A stretch of 64,000 nt of DNA, taken from Sedimenticola_A sp040506425. Its GTDB lineage: Bacteria; Pseudomonadota; Gammaproteobacteria; Chromatiales; Chromatiaceae. Shown piece by piece: positions 44,055 to 53,152 of the stretch. The stretch spans positions 3,410,001 through 3,474,000 of the forward strand of contig OZ245051.1 in NCBI GenBank assembly GCA_965224515.1, in the 5' to 3' direction. Below the pieces are notes generated by a model, which saw nothing but the letters and a program-made list of their open reading frames with translations, ran no database searches and was not told the origin of the DNA. The position numbers were made by a program, and so were the translations under genes. The number at the start of each line of letters is the position of its first letter. Position 1 is the first letter of the stretch.

Positions 44055-44360
44055 TCAACCGGTTATGGGCTTGTCTTCAATAGCAGAGTTAACGCGTTCA
44101 CGCAGCTCTTTACCAGGTTTGAAATGGGGGACGTATTTTCCGGCAAGTGCAACTGAAGCGCCGGTCTTTGGGTTACGACCCTGTCTGGGTGGACGGTAAT
44201 GAAGTGAGAAACTGCCAAAACCGCGAATTTCGATTCGATCACCGGTGGCGAGTGCCTGGCTCATATGCTCAAGCATACACTTGACAGCCAGCTCTACATC
44301 ACGAAAAGCAAGGTGGTTTTGTTCTCTGGCGATAACTTCAATCAGCTCAGATTTTGTCAT
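44055..44360 (-). CDS. ihfB: Integration host factor subunit beta
   Basis: This 101-residue DNA-bending protein has the HU/IHF fold: MTKSELIEVIAREQNHLAFRDVELAVKCML, IEIRGFGSFSLHYRPPRQGRNPKTG (the arm with intercalating Pro) and VPHFKPGKELRERVN. I start at ATG 44360; the longer frame runs into the terminator hairpin. It follows rpsA as in many Gammaproteobacteria. Confidence 0.95.
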   Translation of the reverse strand: MTKSELIEVIAREQNHLAFRDVELAVKCMLEHMSQALATGDRIEIRGFGSFSLHYRPPRQGRNPKTGASVALAGKYVPHFKPGKELRERVNSAIEDKPITG

Positions 44361-44388
44361 TATTCTTCTTACCTCGTCTTTAAGAAAA

Positions 44389-44410
44389 CCGGGGCCCCGA
44401 GGGACCCCGG
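44389..44410 (-). terminator. Rho-independent terminator between rpsA and ihfB
   Basis: Read on the minus strand, CCGGGGTCCC-TC-GGGGCCCCGG is followed by TTTTCTT. It lies 35 bp past the rpsA stop and 28 bp before the ihfB ATG. It could also act as an attenuator limiting read-through to ihfB. Confidence 0.8.
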
Positions 44411-44444
44411 CCATCACACGCTTAAGGTGTCTTACCTAAAGGGC

Positions 44445-46121
44445 TTACTCTTCGTTCTGCCCCATCTGGTCCTTCAGCAGATCGCCCAGCGTAGTAGCGC
44501 CGCCGACCGAACCACGAGAGTAGGACTTGATAGCTTCCTGCTCTTCTGCAACATCTTTCGCCTTGATGGAGAGAGAGATGGTGCGGTTCTTACGATCAAC
44601 GCCCATGAACTTGGCTTCGATCTCTTCACCCTCTTTAAGGTGGGTGCGGGCATCTTCAATACGCTCGCGGGAGATCTCGGAGGCACGCAGGTAACCTTCG
44701 ATGTTATCGCCGAGAGTGATAACAGCGCCGCGTGCATCAACTTCCTTGATCACACCGGTAACGATGCTGCCCTTGGTATTGGCTGCCAGGTAGCTGGAGA
44801 AGGGATCCTGATCCAGCTGCTTGATGCCCAGGGAGATGCGCTCGCGCTCAGGATCGACGGAGAGTACAACGGTCTCCAGTTCCTGACCCTTCTTGAAGTT
44901 GCGTACTGCCTCTTCGCCCTGCTCGTCCCAGGAGATATCTGAGAGGTGAACCAGGCCGTCGATGCCGCCGTCCAGGCCGATGAAGATACCGAAGTCAGTG
45001 ATGGACTTGATCTTACCGGTAACGTGGTCACCCTTGTTATGGCCTTCTGAGAACTCTTCCCAGGGGTTCATGCGGCACTGCTTCATGCCGAGGGAGATAC
45101 GACGACGCTCTTCGTCGATATCCAGAACCATGACCTCAACCTCGTCGCCCAGCTGAACCAGCTTGGAGGGGTGGATGTTCTTGTTGGTCCAATCCATTTC
45201 GGATACGTGAACCAGGCCCTCAACGCCCTCTTCGATCTCAACGAAGCAACCGTAATCGGCGAGGTTGGTAACCTTACCGAACAGGCGGGTGTTTTCAGGA
45301 TAACGGCGAGCCAGGTTGACCCATGGATCATCGCCCATCTGCTTCAGACCGAGAGATACGCGCTGCTTTTCACGGTCGAACTTGAGAACCTTGACCATGA
45401 TCTCGTCACCGATCTCAACAACCTCGGAAGGATGCTTGACGCGCTTCCAGGCCATGTCGGTGATGTGCAGCAGGCCGTCGATGCCGCCGAGGTCAACGAA
45501 TGCACCGTAGTCGGTGAGGTTCTTGACCATACCCTTGACTTCCTGACCCTCGGCCAGGGACTCGAGCAGCTGCTCACGCTCAGCGCTGTACTCGGTCTCG
45601 ACAACTGCACGGCGGGAAACAACAACGTTGTTGCGACGCTGGTCCAGTTTGATGACCTTGAATTCCAGGTCCTTGCCTTCCAGGTAGGTGGTGTCACGTA
45701 CAGGACGCACGTCAACCAGTGAGCCGGGCAGGAATGCGCGGATCTCGCCGAGTTCGACAGTGAAGCCGCCCTTGACCTTGCCGTTGATGCGACCAACAAC
45801 GGTCTCTTCTGCTTCGAAAGCCTTTTCCAGAACACGCCAGGCCTGCTGGCGCTTGGCTTTTTCACGGGACAGGCGGGTAGCACCGAAACCGTCTTCAACG
45901 GCATCCAGGGCAACCTCGACCTGATCACCGATGCTGACTTCAACGTCACCATCGATGTTCAAAAACTGGCTTTTGGGGATTACGCCTTCGGACTTGAGTC
46001 CGGCGTTCACGATCACCGAGTCGTTGGTGATGTCGAGAACGGTACCAATAACGATTGCGCCGGTGCGCAGCTGGGTATTGGCGATTGATTCTTCAAAAAG
46101 TTCTGCAAAGCTTTCGGTCAT
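44445..46121 (-). CDS. rpsA: 30S ribosomal protein S1
   Basis: This 558-residue protein has six S1 repeats (first at about 20-85; later ones with GMVKNLTDYGAFVDLGGIDGLLHITDMAW, GKVTNLADYGCFVEIEEGVEGLVHVSEMDW, GKIKSITDFGIFIGLDGGIDGLVHLSDISW, GVIKEVDARGAVITLGDNIEGYLRASE). It binds mRNA leaders for translation initiation. The length is typical of gammaproteobacterial S1. Confidence 0.97.
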   Translation of the reverse strand: MTESFAELFEESIANTQLRTGAIVIGTVLDITNDSVIVNAGLKSEGVIPKSQFLNIDGDVEVSIGDQVEVALDAVEDGFGATRLSREKAKRQQAWRVLEKAFEAEETVVGRINGKVKGGFTVELGEIRAFLPGSLVDVRPVRDTTYLEGKDLEFKVIKLDQRRNNVVVSRRAVVETEYSAEREQLLESLAEGQEVKGMVKNLTDYGAFVDLGGIDGLLHITDMAWKRVKHPSEVVEIGDEIMVKVLKFDREKQRVSLGLKQMGDDPWVNLARRYPENTRLFGKVTNLADYGCFVEIEEGVEGLVHVSEMDWTNKNIHPSKLVQLGDEVEVMVLDIDEERRRISLGMKQCRMNPWEEFSEGHNKGDHVTGKIKSITDFGIFIGLDGGIDGLVHLSDISWDEQGEEAVRNFKKGQELETVVLSVDPERERISLGIKQLDQDPFSSYLAANTKGSIVTGVIKEVDARGAVITLGDNIEGYLRASEISRERIEDARTHLKEGEEIEAKFMGVDRKNRTISLSIKAKDVAEEQEAIKSYSRGSVGGATTLGDLLKDQMGQNEE

Positions 46122-46230
46122 GTTAAAAATTTCCTGGAACGGCTTGTGCCGGTCCTAATTTATCGGGACAGCAAACAATCACTGTGCCGAAGGTTGTGGT
46201 TAAACAAAAATGGTCCCCTGGAGGACCGCC

Positions 46231-46899
46231 TTAAACAACAAAGTCCGGGAAGGTGCTACGCACTTTTTCCAGGACCATTTCCAGCACCTCGTCAATGCTC
46301 AGTGCTGTTGAATCCACCTCCAGCGAACCCTCGGGTGCCATCAGTGGAGCAACGCTTCGATTACGGTCACGGTCATCCCGTTCACGGATCTCTGCGATGA
46401 GGTCGGGAAGGTTAGCATCTAAACCTTTTTCTTTCAACTGCTTATAGCGTCTTTCGGCCCTCTCCTCGGCACTCGCATCGAGAAAGATTTTCACGCCTGC
46501 TTCGGGGAAGACCACGCTGCCCATATCGCGCCCGTCGGCCACCAGTCCGGGCTCTTTGGCGTACGCCTGCTGCCAGGCCAGCAGCGCGGCACGCACTTCG
46601 GGTATTGCAGCCACCTTCGAGGCGTTATTACCCGCCGCCTCGCTACGAATAGCAAGGCTGACGTCCTCACCATCCATCAAAACAGCACGCCCTTTGAATA
46701 CAACATTCATATTTCTGGCCATATCGGATATTTTAGCTGCACCTTCGAATCCGATACCGGCACGATCAACCGATAACCCTACCAGCCTGTAGAGTGCCCC
46801 ACTATCCAGACAGTGCCATCCAAGCCGCTCGGCAACCAGTTCAGCGACAGTGCCTTTACCGGAGCCACTGGGTCCGTCAATTGTTACAACCCGCACCAT
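46231..46899 (-). CDS. cmk: Cytidylate kinase
   Basis: This 222-residue enzyme phosphorylates CMP and dCMP. P-loop TIDGPSGSGKGTVAELVAERLG lies at the start, with LDSGALYRLVGL, VADGRDMGSVVFPEAGVKIFLDASAEERAERR and RDDRDRNRSVAPL. I start at ATG 46899 because the longer frame lies inside aroA. It is 1 bp from the aroA stop. Confidence 0.96.
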   Translation of the reverse strand: MVRVVTIDGPSGSGKGTVAELVAERLGWHCLDSGALYRLVGLSVDRAGIGFEGAAKISDMARNMNVVFKGRAVLMDGEDVSLAIRSEAAGNNASKVAAIPEVRAALLAWQQAYAKEPGLVADGRDMGSVVFPEAGVKIFLDASAEERAERRYKQLKEKGLDANLPDLIAEIRERDDRDRNRSVAPLMAPEGSLEVDSTALSIDEVLEMVLEKVRSTFPDFVV

Positions 46900-46900
46900 G

Positions 46901-48226
46901 TCAGCTCTCCTGATCAGACGAAATACCGAGGCCGGCGCCCCGCGCCAGCTCCACAAATCCGGGAAAAGAGGTATTCACGTTGGCGCAGTCGTCAATAATG
47001 ATCTCCCCATCGGCGCGCAGCGCAGCCATGGAGAAAGACATGGCGATACGGTGATCACCGTGACTGTTCACCCTGCCGCCGCCAATAGAACCACCCTGGA
47101 TCACGATGCCGTCCGGGGTAGGATCGGCCTTCACACCCAGAATCTGAAGCCCGTCAGCCATCACCTGGATGCGATCGCTCTCTTTCACCCGCAACTCTTC
47201 AGCACCGGTCAGCACCGTTTCACCCTCTGCGCAGGCGGCAGCGACGAACAGCGCGGGAAATTCATCAATCGCCAGGGGTACCTGGTCTTCGGGAATTCGG
47301 ATACCTTTCAGCCTGGCAGAACGCACCCGCAGGTCCGCCACCGGCTCTCCTCCAACGGTTCTGGGGTTAAGCACTTCGATATCGGCCCCCATCAGGCGCA
47401 GGATAGTGATCACACCGTCCCGGGTGGGGTTCATTCCCACGTGCTCCAGGGTCAGGTCAGACCCCTCAGCGATACTCGCAGCCACCAGGAAAAAGGCCGC
47501 CGATGAGATATCCGCAGGCACTTCGATATCCGTCGCGGTGAGCTTGCCGCCGCCACTCAGGCAGGCCCTGCTGCCCTCGCGGCGCACCTCGTAGCCGAAA
47601 CCCTGCAGCATGCGCTCGGTGTGGTCACGGGTTGGTGCAGGTTCGGTAACACAGGTTTCGCCATCGGCGTAGAGACCAGCCAGAAGAACACAGGACTTCA
47701 CCTGGGCACTGGCTACCGGCATGGGGTAATCGATGGCCTTCAGGCTCTCCACCGGGTGAATCACCAGGGGGGCGGTGCCGTCCTCCTCTGTTCGCACATC
47801 GGCTGCCATCTCGGCCAGGGGATCGGTCACCCGCTTCATGGGCCGGCTGGAGAGTGAACTGTCACCGGTCAGCGTCAAATTCAGCCCCTGCCCGGCCAAC
47901 AAACCCGAGAGCAGGCGCATGGAGGTACCGGAGTTACCCAGATCCAGGGGTGCATCCGGCTGTTTGAGCCCTTTCATGCCAACACCGTGAATCACTACCC
48001 TGCCCTTGTCCGGCCCCTCGATATCAACTCCCATCTGGCGAAATGCGTTCAGGGTGGCCAGGGCATCATCTCCCTCCAGAAAACCACTGACATGGGTCGT
48101 TCCCTCGGCCAGGGAACCCAGCATGATGGAGCGGTGGGAGATGGATTTATCCCCTGCAACGCGCAGGCTGCCGCTTAGCCTGCCGCCGGGATTGACCGAA
48201 AAAACGAGGTTGGTGGAAGAACTCAA
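46901..48226 (-). CDS. aroA: 3-phosphoshikimate 1-carboxyvinyltransferase (EPSP synthase)
   Basis: This 441-residue enzyme of the shikimate pathway has PGGRLSGSLRVAGDKSISHRSIML, LDLGNSGTSMRLLSGLLAG, SSRPMKRVTDPL, VPADISSAAFFLVAA, IDEFPALFVAAACAEG and RVKESDRI. The residues give the class II-like variant (LRVAGDKSISHR, NSGTSMRL). It lies upstream of cmk-rpsA-ihfB; the usual tyrA/serC neighbours are missing here. Confidence 0.95.
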   Translation of the reverse strand: MSSSTNLVFSVNPGGRLSGSLRVAGDKSISHRSIMLGSLAEGTTHVSGFLEGDDALATLNAFRQMGVDIEGPDKGRVVIHGVGMKGLKQPDAPLDLGNSGTSMRLLSGLLAGQGLNLTLTGDSSLSSRPMKRVTDPLAEMAADVRTEEDGTAPLVIHPVESLKAIDYPMPVASAQVKSCVLLAGLYADGETCVTEPAPTRDHTERMLQGFGYEVRREGSRACLSGGGKLTATDIEVPADISSAAFFLVAASIAEGSDLTLEHVGMNPTRDGVITILRLMGADIEVLNPRTVGGEPVADLRVRSARLKGIRIPEDQVPLAIDEFPALFVAAACAEGETVLTGAEELRVKESDRIQVMADGLQILGVKADPTPDGIVIQGGSIGGGRVNSHGDHRIAMSFSMAALRADGEIIIDDCANVNTSFPGFVELARGAGLGISSDQES

Positions 48227-48304
48227 CAGATGCTCCAGAAATGTATGAATAATAAAGCTATAGCCAGGTTAAGCATTGAATAACATGTAAGCCATTGATT
48301 TCGT

Positions 48305-48330
48305 GTAGGTCGGGCTTCAGCCCGACCTAC
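48305..48330. repeat. Single REP hairpin
   Basis: GTAGGTCGGGCTTC-AGCCCGACCTAC is one half of the dimer. It is followed at about 48365-48378 by CACTTAACCGGGAC, similar to the flank found beside the other copies. Confidence 0.6.
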
Positions 48331-48474
48331 AGGCGTTTCAATGGTTCGCAAAAACAACTGCAACACTTAACCGGGACAACGCAAAATAAAAAGGGGCACA
48401 GCTTAGCTGTAACCCCCCCTGATGTAAATAGAAACCAATTTGCAAAACAACAAGTTAGACCGGCTCAAACATGG

Positions 48475-48888
48475 CTAGTCTGGCTTGTCTGCAGTCGCTT
48501 CATCAGCCAGTGGTGGCACAGACACCACCGAAGGCTCAGGCACGCGATAGAGCAGGTAGACAACCCCCAGCCCAAGAAGTGCGAGCCCCAACCTCGCGTG
48601 GAGCGGCATCGGCATCAGGAGAGTGGTGGCGGAGAAACTGGCGATGACCAGCAAGATGGCGCGCACCTTGATCCTGCGCTCCATACAGCCCTCCTCCTCC
48701 CAGCGGCGTATCACCGGGCCAAAGCGGGGGTTGTTGAGCAGCCATTGGTGCAGACGCTCGGAACTGCGCGAGAAGCACCAGGCTGAGAGCAGCAGAAACG
48801 GGGTCGTGGGCAACAGCGGCAGAAACAGGCCGATTCCCCCCGCAGCCAGTGAGATCCAACCAATTCCCAGCAGTAGTGGACGTTTCAT
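48475..48888 (-). CDS. YbaN/DUF454 family membrane protein
   Basis: This protein of about 137 residues reads MKRPLLLGIGWISLAAGGIGLFLPLLPTTPFLLLSAWCFSRSSERLHQWLLNNPRFGPVIRRWEEEG, the DUF454/YbaN signature. About three more hydrophobic segments follow, and a polar tail. The function of the family is unknown. It is a single gene. Confidence 0.9.
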   Translation of the reverse strand: MKRPLLLGIGWISLAAGGIGLFLPLLPTTPFLLLSAWCFSRSSERLHQWLLNNPRFGPVIRRWEEEGCMERRIKVRAILLVIASFSATTLLMPMPLHARLGLALLGLGVVYLLYRVPEPSVVSVPPLADEATADKPD

Positions 48889-48940
48889 CAAATACTCTTG
48901 GTTTTGCCCCAGTTAAATGTCCGCGTTGACCTAGATGCTT

Positions 48941-48986
48941 GTAGGTCGGCCTTCAGGCCGACATGTCGGGCTGAAGCCCGACCTAC
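48941..48986. repeat. REP dimer (inverse orientation)
   Basis: GTAGGTCGGCCTTCAGGCCGAC-ATGTCGGGCTGAAGCCCG-ACCTAC forms two perfect hairpins around ACATGT. It is flanked by CCCAGTTAAATGTCCG on the left and TTTCACACACTGTATGG on the right, degenerate ends of the larger repeat. Confidence 0.7.
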
Positions 48987-49042
48987 GGTAAATCGATCGG
49001 TTACCTGAAATTTCACACACTGTATGGACAGAACCATACCCT

Positions 49043-49933
49043 TCATGCTGCCGACTCCCCGTCGACCAGATCACCTCTTCCCTGCTGGTTCACCCACCAG
49101 CCGAACGCCGCACCGCTGAAGAACATGATGAGTGAATAGGTCACCGCCGGGATCATCATTGTTGCATTGCCGATCAGGGTGCCGGCAACAACCAGGGCCA
49201 GGGTGCCATTCTGAATACCCACTTCAAAGCCAATGGTGATCGATTGGGGATGGGAAAGCCGGGTCCAGTTTGCCAACTGGTAGCCAAGGCCAAGCACCAA
49301 CAGGTTGAGCACCAGGGTAGCCACACCGGCCTGGGCGAAGAAGCTGAGCATGTTGTCGGCATTCTTCAGCACGATCAGCGCAATGATCAGAAAAAGGAAA
49401 AAGGTCGAGAACCACTTCAGCACCCATTCAATCCTGCGGGCGGCATTGGGCCAGCGCGAGAGAGTGAACATACCCAGGGCGACGGGGATAATGGTGATCA
49501 CCAGCAGTTGCACAATCGTCTTGCCCACGGGCAGCGCAAACTCGGTATTGCTGCCCATGAAGTAGTTCATGCTGATGGCGACAAACAGCGGGATGGTAAA
49601 TGGCGTGACCAGGCTGACGATCGCGGTCAGGGTTATGGAGAGTGAGACATCACCCCTGGAGAGATAGGTGAACATATTGGACGTCGCCCCACCGGGGGCC
49701 AGGGCGATAATGATGAGGCCCACGGCAATTTCAGGCGGCAGCCGGAACAGCAGCGCAAGCCCAAAGGCGATAGCCGGCAGCAGCACCATCTGCCCGAGCA
49801 CCCCCACCCCAACAGCCCTGGGGGCTTTCAACACGCCCTTGAAATCCGCAACACGCAGAGAGATTCCGATACCGTACATGATCAGAAAAAGAGAGAGGGG
49901 CAGAATGACTTTTGTCAGCAGATCAGCTTGCAC
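49043..49933 (-). CDS. Bile acid:sodium symporter family (BASS) transporter
   Basis: This 296-residue membrane protein has about nine helices. SBF-family landmarks are VILPLSLFLIMYGIGISL, LGQMVLLPAIAFGLALLF, IIIALAPGGATSNMFTYLSRGDVSLSITLTAI and IGFEVGIQNGTLALVVAG. It is probably an Na+-coupled importer of an organic anion. The true substrate is unknown. Confidence 0.9.
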   Translation of the reverse strand: MQADLLTKVILPLSLFLIMYGIGISLRVADFKGVLKAPRAVGVGVLGQMVLLPAIAFGLALLFRLPPEIAVGLIIIALAPGGATSNMFTYLSRGDVSLSITLTAIVSLVTPFTIPLFVAISMNYFMGSNTEFALPVGKTIVQLLVITIIPVALGMFTLSRWPNAARRIEWVLKWFSTFFLFLIIALIVLKNADNMLSFFAQAGVATLVLNLLVLGLGYQLANWTRLSHPQSITIGFEVGIQNGTLALVVAGTLIGNATMMIPAVTYSLIMFFSGAAFGWWVNQQGRGDLVDGESAA

Positions 49934-50015
49934 CTTATCGAACTCCAGATTTTGAAACCGAATGGTGCATTGTGGATCAAGAGAGGATTGAGCTCAATTG
50001 CATCTGCCGTAATGA

Positions 50016-50931
50016 CCACAAGAGCGTTTCAAAATCCTACCAGGCAATCAGGCCTCGGTAGGTCGGGCTTCAGCCCGACATGTCGGCCTAAAGGCCGACC
50101 TACGGGAATCAATAGGTTACTCAAGACCCTACACTTAACTGAAACAACGCCATAAAAAAATGCCCACACGCCACAATACCGTTTCAAAACCCTGCCAGGT
50201 AACCAGGCCTCGGTAGGTCGGGCTTCAGCCCGACATGTCGGCCTAAAAGCCGACCTACGGGAATCAATAGATTACTCAAGACTCTACACTTAACTGAAAC
50301 AACGCCATATAAAAATGCCCACACGCCACAAGAGCGTTTCAAAACCCTGCCAGGTAACCAGGCCTCGGTAGGTCGGGCTTCAGCCCGACATGTCGGCCTA
50401 AAGGCCGACCTACGGGAATCAATAGGTTACTCAAGACTCTACACTTAACTGAAACAACGCCATATAAAAATGCCCACACGCCACAAGACCGTTTCAACAC
50501 CCTACCAGGTAACCAGGCCTCGGTAGGTCGGGCTTCAGCCCGACATGTCGGCCTAAAAGCCGACCTACGGGAATCAATAGATTACTCAAGACTCTACACT
50601 TAACTGAAACAACGCCATATAAAAATGCCCACACGCCACAAGACCGTTTCAAAACCCTGCCAGGTAACCAGGCCTCGGTAGGTCGGGCTTCAGCCCGACA
50701 TGTCGGCCTAAAAGCCGACCTACGGGAATCAATAGATTACTCAAGACTCTACACTTAACTGAAACAACGCCATATAAAAATGCCCACACGCCACAAGAGC
50801 GTTTCAAAACCCTGCCAGGTAACCAGGCCTCGGTAGGTCGGGCTTCAGCCCGACATGTCGGCCTAAAGGCCGACCTACGGGAATCAATAGGTTACTCAAG
50901 ACTCTACACTTAACTGAAGCAACGCCATAAA
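50016..50931. repeat. Tandem array: six copies of a 155-bp unit with REP dimer
   Basis: The 46-bp REP dimer recurs at 50058, 50213, 50368, 50523, 50678 and 50833, exactly 155 bp apart. Each is followed by the same spacer (GGGAATCAATAGRTTACTC, then CTACACTTAACTGAAACAAC, AAAATGCCCACACGCC, GTTTCAAAACCCTGCCAGGT, AACCAGGCCTCG). Copies differ at only a few bases, so the expansion is recent. The unit is noncoding; tails of short chance frames only. Confidence 0.92.
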
Positions 50932-50965
50932 AAATGCCCGCTGGCCAAAAGGCTTGCGGGCATTT
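50932..50965 (-). terminator. Rho-independent terminator of the DUF808 gene
   Basis: Minus strand: AAATGCCCGCAAGCC, then TTTTGGCCAGCGGGCATTT with a following T-run (TTTTTTATGG). The stem is AATGCCCGC/GCGGGCATT. It lies 65 bp beyond the DUF808 stop. Confidence 0.8.
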
Positions 50966-51029
50966 CACCAAGTCCAGCTAAATTGACATGCGAACAGACA
51001 CAGGGCCCCTTCAGGCTTTTCCTGGGCAA

Positions 51030-51911
51030 TCAGGCCTCGGCAGTTCTCAGGGCTTTAACAAAATGCATCGCCACCACCAGCACAGCACCGACCACAAGGC
51101 CCGCAACCAGGTCTGCAGCCAAAGAGGGCATGATCTCAAGGGCATGGTGAACCGCGTCTATGTTATGTACGAACATGCCGCCACCCACCAGCAGCATGGC
51201 AACCGTACCAATCACGCCCAGCAGCCTGATCACGTGGGGCAATGAAGAGATCAGCGACTCACCCATGAACTTCATACCTCGCGCGGCCGACCCTTTCATC
51301 CCGGCGGCACGCTCAAGCAGGTAGAACCCTGTATCGTCCATGCGCACCAGCAGTGCAACCAGTCCATATACACCCACGGTTGCCAGCAGGGCGATAAAGC
51401 TCACCACCATGACCTGAACTGCCAGGGACTGCTCGATCACCGTCTCCAGGGCGATCACCACAATCTCGATGGAGAGAATGAAATCTGTCCGTACCGCGGC
51501 CTTGATCTTGGCCGCCTCGCGCTGGACGATCTCACCGGGATCAGACGACTCCTTGGCCGCGATCTCATGCTTCTCATGGGGTACGAACCACTCGTAAACC
51601 TTCTCGGCCCCCTCGAAACTGAGATAGGCACCGCCAATCAGCAAGATAGGCACTATCAGCCAGGGCATGTAAGCACTGAGCAGAAAGGCGATGGGCAGAA
51701 TGATCAACTTGTTGATGAACGAACCCCTGGTGATGGCCCAGATCACCGGCAGCTCCCGGGAGGCCTGAAAACCCGTGGCCTTTTCGGCATTCACCGCGAG
51801 GTCATCACCAAGCAACCCGGCGGTCTTCTTGGCCGCCACCTTGCTCATAACCGCCGCATCGTCCAGCAATACAGCCACATCATCGAGAATCGCAAAAATA
51901 CCGCTTGCCAT
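51030..51911 (-). CDS. DUF808 (YedI-type) inner-membrane protein
   Basis: This 293-residue protein reads ASGIFAILDDVAVLLDDAAVMSKVAAKKTAGLLGDDLAVNAEKATGF, VWAITRGSFINKLIILPIAFLLSAYMPWLI, LIGGAYLSFEGAEKV, and an AAKIKAAVRTDFILSIEIVVIAL segment, all DUF808 landmarks. About six membrane helices are present. The function is unknown. Confidence 0.92.
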   Translation of the reverse strand: MASGIFAILDDVAVLLDDAAVMSKVAAKKTAGLLGDDLAVNAEKATGFQASRELPVIWAITRGSFINKLIILPIAFLLSAYMPWLIVPILLIGGAYLSFEGAEKVYEWFVPHEKHEIAAKESSDPGEIVQREAAKIKAAVRTDFILSIEIVVIALETVIEQSLAVQVMVVSFIALLATVGVYGLVALLVRMDDTGFYLLERAAGMKGSAARGMKFMGESLISSLPHVIRLLGVIGTVAMLLVGGGMFVHNIDAVHHALEIMPSLAADLVAGLVVGAVLVVAMHFVKALRTAEA

Positions 51912-51947
51912 AAAACCTGTACTTCCTTCTTGGGGATTTAAATAATC

Positions 51948-52490
51948 TTATTGACCCTGCATCATACGCGCCTCTTCGAGATAGGCCTGGTAGGCAGGGA
52001 TCGTAATGGCTGCAAGGATGCCAACAATCATAATGATCGGCAACAGCAGGCCAAGAATCTTCACCCAGAGGGGATTCTCCACCGGCGCCGGTCCATACCT
52101 GTTGGTAGCTGTACTTCCAGCGAAAAAAATCAGGTAGATGGCAAACAGCAGATTGATGAACGGTACAAACCAGAGCAGGCAGAACCAACCGCTCCTGTCC
52201 AGATCGTTAAGACGACGCACAGTGAATATCACAGCGAAAGCAACGGTGGCGACATAGAAGAGAACCCCCAACAGACCAGCTGCCTGATCCTGACCACCCT
52301 CTATGAATGCCGTGCCACCTGAAAGCAGAATCATGAGCAGCATCAGCAGCAGGTTGGTGGCAGTACTGTAGGCCAGGTAGCGTAAGCGCCCAATACGCCC
52401 TGCAACTGAAAATATTTTTGGCTGGTACTTCTCATCGTTTGCAGTATCAACGATTGCTTCTGGTGTTGTATAAGGGTTATCTATCGACAT
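51948..52490 (-). CDS. DUF805 membrane protein
   Basis: This 180-residue protein starts with a soluble SIDNPYTTPEAIVDT and FSVAGRIGRLRYLAYS (the DUF805 GRxxRxxYW-like start). Helices follow and the family's TVRRLNDLDRSGWFCLLWFVPFINLL motif. The C-terminus is a pilin-like segment (IIMIVGILAAITIPAYQAYLEEA), so this may be a fusion of DUF805 and a pilin-type N-terminal helix, as also seen in other bacteria. Confidence 0.88.
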   Translation of the reverse strand: MSIDNPYTTPEAIVDTANDEKYQPKIFSVAGRIGRLRYLAYSTATNLLLMLLMILLSGGTAFIEGGQDQAAGLLGVLFYVATVAFAVIFTVRRLNDLDRSGWFCLLWFVPFINLLFAIYLIFFAGSTATNRYGPAPVENPLWVKILGLLLPIIMIVGILAAITIPAYQAYLEEARMMQGQ

Positions 52491-52520
52491 CCTTCTCTTT
52501 TCCTTCTGCTACTTCACTTC

Positions 52521-52817
52521 TCAGACTATTTTCTCGATGGTATGCGCCAAGTCAAAATCTCTCTGCGAGATACCTCCGGCTTCATGGGTGGTCAACTCGA
52601 CCCTGACCTTGTTGTATGCATTAAACCACTCTGGATGGTGGTTTTGCTTCTCGGCATGTATCGCAACTGAACTCATGAAATCGAATGCTTCGGCAAAGTC
52701 ATTAAAGCAGAATTCTTTGTAGAGTTTTCCATCTTTTATCTCCCACGGGGATTGGGAGATAAGGTTCAACTCAGACAGCGAAGCCTGTATGCCAGCATCA
52801 TCGAGTTTATCGACCAC
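52521..52817 (-). CDS. phhB: 4a-hydroxytetrahydrobiopterin dehydratase
   Basis: This 98-residue PCD/DCoH protein has FMSSVAIHAEKQNHHPEWFNAYNKVRVELTTHEAGGIS, which holds the catalytic HxxxxxHHPxW pattern, and FDLAHTIEKIV at the end. It recycles the pterin cofactor. No phenylalanine hydroxylase is adjacent, so another pterin or moco-related role is possible. Confidence 0.92.
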   Translation of the reverse strand: MVDKLDDAGIQASLSELNLISQSPWEIKDGKLYKEFCFNDFAEAFDFMSSVAIHAEKQNHHPEWFNAYNKVRVELTTHEAGGISQRDFDLAHTIEKIV

Positions 52818-52925
52818 TAAACCACCCCATTCAATTCCCTAAACCAAGGCCTATTGTTTCATTTATATCGAGTAGAATAACAGAGTCGGTCTGCTTTGAA
52901 TCATGCACCGGTTCGTGCAGAATAC

Positions 52926-53123
52926 TCAGTATGTATCGTCCTCACTATAAACAGATACTGACAACATACCACCTGGAGCTTCGGCAATGACAAAGATGAT
53001 CGGCCTGCAACATACCTGGCAATCCTCTATGTACTCTTGACCACCCGCCGATGAGTCAATCAATACATCAATAGCCTCTCCACAATACGGGCAGCTTATA
53101 GATTTTTCAGATAATGAATTCAT
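52926..53123 (-). CDS. CPXCG-motif cysteine-rich small protein
   Basis: This 65-residue protein has ISCPYCGEAIDVLID, then EYIEDCQVCCRPIIFVI. The two CxxC pairs form a likely zinc site. The family is known as the CPXCG small protein. The function is unknown. It marks the last clearly chromosomal gene before the integron-like region. Confidence 0.88.
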   Translation of the reverse strand: MNSLSEKSISCPYCGEAIDVLIDSSAGGQEYIEDCQVCCRPIIFVIAEAPGGMLSVSVYSEDDTY

Positions 53124-53152
53124 TCGGCATCAGCAACCGGTCGAATCAAATG

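Noticed and set aside
45171..45722. A 183-codon plus-strand frame
   Set aside because: It is antisense to the S1 repeats of rpsA and periodic only because of them.
50016..50931. CRISPR array
   Set aside because: The spacers between the palindromes are the same in every unit, so it is a plain tandem repeat, and no cas genes are near.
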